64,000 bases of DNA, taken from contig JANSYR010000012.1 in NCBI GenBank assembly GCA_024742285.1, positions 179,686 to 243,685 of the forward strand, given 5' to 3'. Position numbers and translations under genes: made by a program. This DNA is from a bacterium. Lineage in GTDB: Bacteria; Myxococcota_A; UBA9160; UBA4427. Each line of letters opens with the position of its first letter. The stretch's first letter is position 1. Below are positions 58,299 through 64,000 of this stretch, one piece after another. The notes below the pieces were generated by a model. That model searched no databases. It was not told the origin of the DNA and was given only the letters and a program-made list of their open reading frames with translations.

Positions 58299-58307
58299 GG
58301 GCGCTCG

Positions 58308-58838
58308 CTACCGAAGCAGCTTCTTCAGCATCGCGGCGCGCGCCGGGTTGCTGTAGCTGACGCCACCCGAAGCCGACTCGCCGTCGGTCGAGGCACCGGT
58401 TCCGAGCAGTCGCGACGACACCAGCGTGTTGCGGGTTCGGACGAGCTCTCCGGAGCTCGCCGGCTCGTTGCGGGGCGCGGGCTCCCGGACCTTGACTGCG
58501 GGCTTCCGCGTCGACGGCGTCGCGGCCTTCTTCGCCGTGGCCTTTCTGGTCGACTTCTTCTTTCCCGCAGCCTTCCTCTTCGTCGCCTTCTTCTTGGCGG
58601 TCTTCTTCCGGGTCGACTTCTTGGCCGCCTTCTTCTTGGCGGCCTTCTTCCGCGTGGCCTTCCTGGCCGCCTTCTTCCTGGAGGCCTTCTTGCCCGCCTT
58701 CTTGGCGGCGCGCTTGGCGGTCTTCTTCTTCGCGGCCTTCTTCTTCGAAGCCTTCCTGGCCTTGGTCTTGGCCTTCTTCGCCTTGCGCGCGGCCTTCTTC
58801 TTCGTGGACTTCTTCGCCGTCTTCTTGCGTGCTGCCAT
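58308..58838 (-). CDS. Histone H1-like Lys/Ala-rich DNA-binding protein
   Basis: This is a 176-residue protein whose first 110 residues are almost only Lys, Ala, Arg, Thr and Ser in AAKK-type repeats (KKAAKKKTAKRAAKKAG). The C-terminal 60 residues are ordinary polar sequence ending MLKKLLR. Such AKKA proteins occur in myxobacteria, chlamydiae and other lineages as H1-like nucleoid proteins or as tails; they bind DNA by charge. Translation on the other strand over the same region is Phe-rich and is a shadow. Confidence 0.8.
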   Translation of the reverse strand: MAARKKTAKKSTKKKAARKAKKAKTKARKASKKKAAKKKTAKRAAKKAGKKASRKKAARKATRKKAAKKKAAKKSTRKKTAKKKATKRKAAGKKKSTRKATAKKAATPSTRKPAVKVREPAPRNEPASSGELVRTRNTLVSSRLLGTGASTDGESASGGVSYSNPARAAMLKKLLR

Positions 58839-58881
58839 GGGTCTTCTCTCCCCGCCGTTCAGAGCGGCGGAACGTAGCGGA

Positions 58882-59412
58882 TCAGCGCTCGCTCGGAAGT
58901 GCTTTGAGGGTCCCGAGATACGCTCTCCACTCGCTTCGGATCGCGACGACGTCGGATCGGCGGACGCCGATCGTGGTGGCGATCTCGAAGATCTCGTTGT
59001 CCTCGACGGTCGTGATCGTGTCGTCCGCAGCCGCGACGGCGTAGAGGCATCGCAACAGGCGAAGCCGCTCCTCGGTTTCGGTCATGTCGCGGAAGGCACG
59101 GGCGACGAGGTGGTCGTCGGTCCCGCCGTGGGCGTCGGTCACGCGGATCGCCGCCCGGGCGAGCACGGCGGCGGTTTCGGGGGCGAGCCCGCCGAAGGTG
59201 ACGAGGCGCTCGGCCATCGCCGCCTCCTCGCTCTCCTCGGTTCGCAGGTCGGCACTCGCGACGCGCGCCAGGAGATAGGCGAACGCGGCCGCGAGCCGCG
59301 CTTCGGCGGGCTCCATCGACTCGAGGCTCGCGCCGAGCTCGACGAGGCTCGCGGGTTCGGCCTCGCGGCCGGCCGAGCCGCCGCCGAGACCCAGGAATCG
59401 CATCAGGGACAT
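58882..59412 (-). CDS. TerB-like (DjlA N-terminal-like) protein
   Basis: The 176-residue protein has the helical TerB pattern: AAAFAYLLARVASADLRTEE (first acidic metal-site helix) and, later, LRCLYAVAAADDTITTVEDN followed by EIFEIATTIGV (second acidic helix-loop). TerB domains bind metal ions and occur in tellurite-resistance and co-chaperone proteins. Here it stands alone without ter genes. It lies 43 nt from the H1-like gene on the same strand and may be cotranscribed with it. Confidence 0.8.
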   Translation of the reverse strand: MSLMRFLGLGGGSAGREAEPASLVELGASLESMEPAEARLAAAFAYLLARVASADLRTEESEEAAMAERLVTFGGLAPETAAVLARAAIRVTDAHGGTDDHLVARAFRDMTETEERLRLLRCLYAVAAADDTITTVEDNEIFEIATTIGVRRSDVVAIRSEWRAYLGTLKALPSER

Positions 59413-59535
59413 CGTCTCCTCCCGGTCGAAGACGCGTGATCTCGCCTCGACCGCTCGGAATCTCTAGGCTTGCCGCGCGCCGGGCGCAACTGCTCGGTCG
59501 CTCCCACCCTGAACCTCGGACGAGGAACGAACCCG

Positions 59536-59898
59536 ATGGCCCTGCCGACCGACGACACGATCCTGCTCCTCCACAACCCGAAGGGCTCGAAGAGCCGTGC
59601 GACCCTCGCGCTCCTCGAGGAGAAGGGCGCGACCTTCGAGACGCGACTCTATCTGGAGGATCCGCTCGCGGAGGATGAGCTGCGGGAGCTCGGCAGGCGC
59701 CTCGGGCGCGCCCCGGTCGAGTTCACCCGGACCAAGCAGGCGGAGTTCGCGGAGGCCGGTCTCACGAAGGATTCCTCCGGAGACGAGATCCTCGCCGCGA
59801 TGGCGAAGGCGCCCATCCTGATGGAACGGCCCGTCGTCCTCCGCGGCGACCGCGCCGCGATCGGCCGCCCGCCCGAGGACGTGCTGGCGCTGCTCTGA
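59536..59898 (+). CDS. ArsC/Spx-family protein lacking the catalytic cysteine
   Basis: The 120-residue protein starts at the ATG at 59536. It fits the ArsC/YffB thioredoxin-like family throughout: ILLLHNPKGSKSRATLALLE, a LYLEDPLAEDELREL region, DEILAAMAKAPILMERPVVL with the conserved Arg, and IGRPPEDVLALL. Normal members have Cys where this has Gly17 (HNPxCSKSR), so it cannot reduce arsenate or form the usual mixed disulfide through that residue. No other Cys is present. A binding or regulatory role, or a redundant paralog, is possible. Confidence 0.85.
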   Translation: MALPTDDTILLLHNPKGSKSRATLALLEEKGATFETRLYLEDPLAEDELRELGRRLGRAPVEFTRTKQAEFAEAGLTKDSSGDEILAAMAKAPILMERPVVLRGDRAAIGRPPEDVLALL

Positions 59899-59943
59899 CG
59901 CGTCGTCTCGAACCCCGCCGAGCGCCCGCAGGCGGCGGAGCAG

Positions 59944-60876
59944 TCAGACTTCGGGGATCACTTCCGTCGCCAGTCGCTGGCACTGGTCGATCATCTCGTC
60001 GGCCGTCCGGGCCATCGGGATCGCGATGAACTTGGTCACACCGTTCTCGCAGAACTCACGGACGCGCGCGAGGACGGTCCCGGCCTCGCCGACGGCCTGC
60101 ATCCGCTGGATGCGGTCGCGCATGGCGACGGCGACCGGATCCGTGGACTTCGTGGCGGCGGAGGGAAGCGGCGAGGGCGCGTCGCCTTCGCCCAGCCGGA
60201 AGAGGATCGTCGCGCCGTAGTGGTCGTCCGGGATCGGCCGCCCGATCCGGGCGCACTCGGCCTTGATGCCGGCGACGGTCTCGCCCGCCTCTTCGGGTGT
60301 CTGGAGCGGGGCGAGCCAGCCGGTGCCGTAGCGCGCGGTTCGCCGGATCGCGGGCTTCGAGGAGCCGCCGAGCCAGAGCGGCAGGGGCTGCTGCTTCGGT
60401 CGTGGATTGATCGTCGCGCCCTTGAGTGAGTAGTGCTCGCCCTCGAAGTCGACGTTCTCGCCGGTCCAGAGCCGCGTCATCACCTCGAGCGCCTCGTCCA
60501 TCTTCTTGCCTCGCCCGGCAGGGCTCCGGCCGGTCGCCTCCCACTCCGGAGCGTCGCCCCGGCCGACGCCGACGGTCGGGAGGAAGCGGCCGTCGGACAG
60601 GATGTCGAGCGTCGCGCACTGACGGGCGAAGGTGACGGGATCCCGGAAGGGGAGGACGACGGCGTTCGTCCCGAATTTGAGGCGCCGCGTCGCACCGGCG
60701 ATCACGGACAGGAGCGTCATCGGCTCGAAGGCGGGCTCGCGAGACACGACGCGATCCGATTGCCAGATGGAATCGATCGGCGAGTCCTCGCAGACGTCGA
60801 GCCAGCGGCGGAAGTCGTCGATGGTTTCGAAGGGGAAGCCGCCGAGCCCGAGCCCGACGCCGATTCGAACGGCCAT
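59944..60876 (-). CDS. Luciferase-like monooxygenase family (F420/flavin-dependent) oxidoreductase
   Basis: The 310-residue TIM-barrel protein has the LLM hallmarks: DSIWQSDRV, LKFGTNAVVLPFRDP, LDILSDGRFLPTVGVG, EALEVMTRLWTGENVDFEGEHY, PLPLWLGGSSKPAIRRTARYGTGW. The family uses reduced flavin or F420 to oxidise hydride donors or carbonyl compounds. The cofactor cannot be fixed from motif alone. It is 7 nt upstream in space from the methyltransferase gene on the same strand and may share a transcript with it. Confidence 0.87.
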   Translation of the reverse strand: MAVRIGVGLGLGGFPFETIDDFRRWLDVCEDSPIDSIWQSDRVVSREPAFEPMTLLSVIAGATRRLKFGTNAVVLPFRDPVTFARQCATLDILSDGRFLPTVGVGRGDAPEWEATGRSPAGRGKKMDEALEVMTRLWTGENVDFEGEHYSLKGATINPRPKQQPLPLWLGGSSKPAIRRTARYGTGWLAPLQTPEEAGETVAGIKAECARIGRPIPDDHYGATILFRLGEGDAPSPLPSAATKSTDPVAVAMRDRIQRMQAVGEAGTVLARVREFCENGVTKFIAIPMARTADEMIDQCQRLATEVIPEV

Positions 60877-60883
60877 GGATGAG

Positions 60884-61675
60884 TCACTCCTCGTCGGGCT
60901 TGCGGGCGCGGATCACGAAGCGGTCGGTCGCGCCGCGCAGGCCGGGGGCGAAGACGCCCCGGGTTCGGTCGTCTTCGGGGTGGCGAAGAACGTCGCTGGT
61001 TGCCTCGATCACGAAGCCCGCGCGCTCGAGAGCGGCGATCACGCGTGCTTCGTCGATCCGATGGAGCTTCGCGTTGAGCACCTCCCGGCCGGGGTCGCCG
61101 GCGTGGTCGATCACTCCGAGCAGGCCGCCAGGACGGAGTGTTTTCCGGAGCGTGCCGAGGACGGCGTGCGCGACGTCCTCTCCGCGACCGTCGATGATGT
61201 CGTGCAGATTGAGCGCGGTGATCGCCGCGTCGAGACTCCCCGGTTCGAGCCCGAGCGCGTCGAGCTCCGCATCGAGCCGGACGACGTTCGGAAGCCGCCC
61301 CTCGGCCAGGCGCGCGGTCATCGCCCGGTCGTTCATCCCCTCCCGCATCTGCAGCACGAACGCGATGTTCTGCGCGTAGACGCGCCCCTCCGGACCAACG
61401 GCTTCCGAGAGGACCTCGGTGTAGTACCCACCGGAGGCGAGCACGTCCATCACCCGCATGCCCTCCTCGATCCCGAGGAAGGTCAGCACGGCGGCCGGAC
61501 GGCGGCCCGCGTCACGCGCCTTGTCGGCGTCGGATCGTGCGCCCGTCGCGAGTCGGATCCCGAGGTCGGTCGCGCGGGTGTCCCCGTCGTTCGCCGCCGG
61601 GTGCGCACCGCCGCATCCGAAGAGCACGAGGAGGAGCAGGGCCGCCAGGGGGGATCGGAATCTTTCGACGGGCAT
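60884..61675 (-). CDS. Lipoprotein-type predicted SAM-dependent methyltransferase
   Basis: The ATG at 61675 has CCGGAGG upstream. The 263-residue protein begins with a lipoprotein signal (LLLLVLFGCGG) and continues with a Rossmann-type methyltransferase: GIEEGMRVMDVLASGGYYTEVLSEAVGPEG as the SAM loop, LDAAITALNLHDI, LRKTLRPGGLLGVIDHAG. Exported methyltransferase-like proteins of this type (COG4798-like) are common and uncharacterised. The lipobox plus an intracellular-type cofactor site is a known puzzle of the family. Confidence 0.82.
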   Translation of the reverse strand: MPVERFRSPLAALLLLVLFGCGGAHPAANDGDTRATDLGIRLATGARSDADKARDAGRRPAAVLTFLGIEEGMRVMDVLASGGYYTEVLSEAVGPEGRVYAQNIAFVLQMREGMNDRAMTARLAEGRLPNVVRLDAELDALGLEPGSLDAAITALNLHDIIDGRGEDVAHAVLGTLRKTLRPGGLLGVIDHAGDPGREVLNAKLHRIDEARVIAALERAGFVIEATSDVLRHPEDDRTRGVFAPGLRGATDRFVIRARKPDEE

Positions 61676-61862
61676 CGGGCCTCCGGGCGCGGGCAATGAA
61701 CGAAGCCAGCGCGAGCCTATGCTACGCCGTCGGGGGGATCGAGGCAGCGCCGTCGCAGCGCGTGCGCAGCGGTCTCGCAGCCGCCGCGCACCGCGCACGC
61801 GACCCCGTACCGCGCATCACATCGACGGGAAGATTCCCGTGACGCGCGACGATGTATGGAAC

Positions 61863-62162
61863 ATGGATGCCCTCGGGATCGCCCTGACCGGAATGCAGAG
61901 CGCCGGCGTGCGTGTCGCCGTGTCCGCCCACAACGTGGCGAACACGCTGACCGAGGATTTCCGTCCGCAGCGCGTCGTCCAGAGCTCGCTGCCGGGCGGT
62001 GGAGCCGCGGCGCGCGTCCAGCAGGCGGATCGCCCCGCGCCCGTGAGCCTCGCTCGGGAAGTCGTCGGCCAGATGCAGGCGAGCGTGCAGTACGACGCCT
62101 CCGCGCGCGTCTTCGCGGTCGGGGCGGAGATGAAAGGCAGCCTGATCGACCTGCTGGGCTAG
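61863..62162 (+). CDS. Small flagellar-rod/FlgC-like protein
   Basis: The protein is 99 residues, starting MDALGIALTGMQSAGVR with AVSAHNVANTLTEDFRP, the classical N-terminal 'flg_bb_rod' segment (ANNIANxNT) of rod and hook proteins. It ends with EVVGQMQASVQYDASARVFA and a DLLG tail, matching the C-terminal coiled part (M..Q..Y.AN...). The central domain is reduced to about 25 residues, so it is a minimal rod-type subunit. No flagellar genes surround it. It could be an orphan or a repurposed protein. Confidence 0.65.
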   Translation: MDALGIALTGMQSAGVRVAVSAHNVANTLTEDFRPQRVVQSSLPGGGAAARVQQADRPAPVSLAREVVGQMQASVQYDASARVFAVGAEMKGSLIDLLG

Positions 62163-62191
62163 GCGACCGGCGCGGCCGGGCGCGACCCGTC

Positions 62192-63187
62192 TCAGGACAG
62201 CGCGCCGCCGCAGCTCGACCCCGCGCCGGCCGTGCAGCCGAAGCAGTGGCTCGCGGTGGCGATCGTCTGGTCGTCCAGGTCGGCCAGGGTCTCGAGGTCG
62301 AAGATCGTCCGTGGGGCACCCGGGATCTCGAGCGCCAGGGCCTGATTGAAGTCGCAGTCGTAGATCCGCCCGCGATGGTCGACGCTCAGCTGGTGTCGAC
62401 ACATCAGGCCGGGGACGGTCGCGGCGTTGAAGTTCGCGATCAGCAGATCCATGTACTCGCGATCTCGGCCGTCCCGGGCGAGGGCGTGGGCGAAGCGCTT
62501 GATCGGCATGTTCGTGATCGTGAGCAGCGCGTCGAAGACGATCCCGAACTCGCGCTCGAGGGCCTCGCGATAGTCGGCCTCGAGGCTTTCCTGAGGCGGC
62601 GGGAGCGAAGGGCCGACCGGGTTGTAGACGAGGTCGAGGCGGAGCGCGCCCTCGTCCTCGCTCTTGCCGTAGCCGAGTGCATTCAACGCCTGGAGCGCAC
62701 GGATGCTCCCGTCGAAGACGCCGCGCCCGCGCTGGGCCTCGACGTTCTCGAGGCTGTAGCAGGGCAGGCTCGCGACGACGTCGACGCCTGCGTGCGCGAG
62801 GAACTCGGCGGTGTCCGCCTGGCCCGGCTCGTGGAGGATCGTCAGGTTGCAGCGATCGATGACCCGGCAGCCGAGGGCGCGGGCGCCGGCGACGAGCCTC
62901 CGGAAGTCCGGGTGCATCTCCGGCGCGCCGCCGGTCAGGTCGAGGGTGTCGACGCCGGGGCTTCGTTCGAGGAGCTCGAGGATCCGGTCGACGCCGCGTT
63001 CGTCGAGGGCTTCCTCGCGCTTGGGCCCCGATTCGACGTGGCAGTGATGGCACGCGAGGTTGCAGCGCAGCCCGATGTTCACCTGGAGCGTCGTGGTGCG
63101 CGCGCGGCGGAGCGGCGCGCAGCCGGCCGCCCGGAGGTGGGCATCGAAATCGGCGACGTCGCTGGATCGTTCGAGGGATACGGACAA
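62192..63187 (-). CDS. Arsenosugar biosynthesis-type radical SAM protein (ArsS-like)
   Basis: The protein carries the radical SAM cluster motif CNLACHHCH (Cys42, Cys46, Cys49 counted from a TTG start at 63187, with GGAG 8 nt upstream), GGAPEMHPDFRRL, DRCNLTIL, FLAHAGVDVVASLPCYS, VYNPVGPSLPPPQE and a C-terminal DUF3641-type region with GLMCRHQLSVDHRGRIYDCDFNQ and CFGCTAGAGSSCGG, typical of ArsS. The upstream ATG at 63337 would add 50 Arg-rich residues. ArsS makes the adenosylated dimethylarsenic step; no arsM is seen nearby. Confidence 0.85.
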   Translation of the reverse strand: MSVSLERSSDVADFDAHLRAAGCAPLRRARTTTLQVNIGLRCNLACHHCHVESGPKREEALDERGVDRILELLERSPGVDTLDLTGGAPEMHPDFRRLVAGARALGCRVIDRCNLTILHEPGQADTAEFLAHAGVDVVASLPCYSLENVEAQRGRGVFDGSIRALQALNALGYGKSEDEGALRLDLVYNPVGPSLPPPQESLEADYREALEREFGIVFDALLTITNMPIKRFAHALARDGRDREYMDLLIANFNAATVPGLMCRHQLSVDHRGRIYDCDFNQALALEIPGAPRTIFDLETLADLDDQTIATASHCFGCTAGAGSSCGGALS

Positions 63188-63335
63188 GGTTGAGCTCCGG
63201 CGCGGAGGATAGACGCGTTTCGACGGATGGGGTGCGCGCTCCTCTTCTTGTACGGCGATCGTCGCTCTCCGGTTGCGCGCGCCGAGACGTGGACCGTAGT
63301 CTGCACCCGGCACGCATCGTGCGATGTCGGTCTGC

Positions 63336-64000
63336 ATGCCGACGCTGCACGTCCCTCGCCGCCCACCTCACTGCCCCAACCCCGACTGTGATTTCCATGC
63401 AAATCCAGCCGGTTGGCGATTTCAGAAGAAGGGCTTCTACGAACGAGAGGCACGGCCGCGCCGGATCCAGCGGTACCGCTGTACGCACTGCGGCCGCTAC
63501 TTCAGTTCACAGACCTTCTCTCCGTCCTACTGGCTGAGGCGCGGCGATCTCCTCGAGGACGTGTTTCACCTCCTCGTGAGCTGTGCGGGCTTCCGCCAGA
63601 TCGCCCGGGCCAAGCGCGTCTCGCACTCGACTGTTCGCCGGCTGAGTGATCGATTGGGCCGACACTGCCTTCTGTTCCACGAGTCTCTGAGGCCGAGAAC
63701 GTGCCCGCAAGAGCCGCTGGTCCTGGACGGCTTCCGGACTTTCGAGCACAGCCAGTACTGGCCGCTGGACCTGAACCTGGTCGTGGGAAGAAGCCTCTTC
63801 GTCTACGGCTTCAACGAGGCCGAGCTTCGTCGAAGCGGCACGATGAGGCCCTCTCAGGCCGTGAAACGGCAGATCCTGGAGAAGAAGTATGGGTGTCCGG
63901 ACCCCCAGGCGACGCGGAAGCGGGTGGAGGAGCTGCTTCGCCGAGTCGTTCCTCCGAAGGGCATCGTGGAGCTCCATTCAGACGAGCACCAGGCCTATCC
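63336..64000 (+). CDS. Zinc-ribbon transposase-like protein (partial at window end)
   Basis: The frame opens at the ATG at 63336 (another in-frame ATG at 63324) and runs off the window end without a stop, giving over 220 residues. The N-terminus has two Cys pairs: CPNPDC and, after about 38 residues, CTHC, in RYRCTHCGRYFSSQTF, a transposase-type zinc ribbon. A helix-turn-helix region follows (FRQIARAKRVSHSTVRRLSDRLG), then a possible catalytic core with LVLDGFRTFE and, at the edge, LHSDEHQAYP. The layout resembles IS1/IS1595-type or related DDE transposases; the C-terminal catalytic residues are beyond the window. Confidence 0.65.
   Translation, partial: MPTLHVPRRPPHCPNPDCDFHANPAGWRFQKKGFYEREARPRRIQRYRCTHCGRYFSSQTFSPSYWLRRGDLLEDVFHLLVSCAGFRQIARAKRVSHSTVRRLSDRLGRHCLLFHESLRPRTCPQEPLVLDGFRTFEHSQYWPLDLNLVVGRSLFVYGFNEAELRRSGTMRPSQAVKRQILEKKYGCPDPQATRKRVEELLRRVVPPKGIVELHSDEHQAY

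Overview
The window is 64 kb of high-GC chromosomal DNA from a free-living, Gram-negative-type bacterium. The evidence is several secreted proteins with exosortase-like (PEP-CTERM-type) C-termini, dockerin-like calcium repeats, lipoproteins, a mitochondrial/spirochaete-type EF-G, an alanine/lysine-rich histone-H1-like protein, an ArsS-like radical SAM enzyme and luciferase-like and amidohydrolase catabolic genes. This mix fits an uncultured myxobacterial or other delta-proteobacterial-type lineage; the assignment is inference, since no rRNA is present.

Layout. 1-9.2 kb: end of a sulfatase, a three-gene set with a trypsin-like secreted protein, and large exported proteins, one of which looks like two genes joined in frame (a PEP-CTERM protein and a caspase-fold peptidase). 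9.2-12.6 kb: two diverged copies of a dispersed repeat, several gene remnants (amidase 3' end, DUF3014 3' end, a frameshifted ORF) and an intact alpha/beta hydrolase plus SDR pair. 12.8-15.7 kb: an exported calcium-repeat protein and a deoxyribosyltransferase-like/TRAFs-binding protein. 15.7-49 kb: a dense accessory island of signalling, conflict and protein-tagging genes. 49.4-64 kb: tRNA-Ser(CGA), infA, fusA and ordinary metabolic genes, ending in a partial transposase-like gene.

The centre of interest is 18.9-29.4 kb. Ten tightly spaced genes on one strand encode a RING-type zinc protein, an E1-like ThiF enzyme, an E2-like UBC protein, an unrecognised protein, a ubiquitin-like protein, a JAMM/JAB peptidase, an ARC/Mpa-like AAA+ ATPase, a Dop-like enzyme, a 69-residue Pup-like protein ending GGQ, and a PafA-like ligase with a long helical-repeat C-terminus. 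A complete-looking ubiquitin-type conjugation set and a complete-looking pupylation set therefore share one apparent operon. No 20S proteasome subunit is visible in the window. Upstream, divergently, lies an AAA+/RelA-SpoT-like/TPR fusion.

Downstream come an AAA+ protein with a C-terminal RyR domain, a SLOG-domain four-TM protein, and then two FtsA-like genes (one fused to deoxyribosyltransferase/TIR-like domains) bracketed by two giant TIR-NTPase-WD40 receptors. An IS3-family element with two nonsense mutations and a decayed second transposase sit between the FtsA fusion and the second receptor. The architecture suggests an anti-phage or stress-response island; this is inference from domain content, not shown by the sequence itself.
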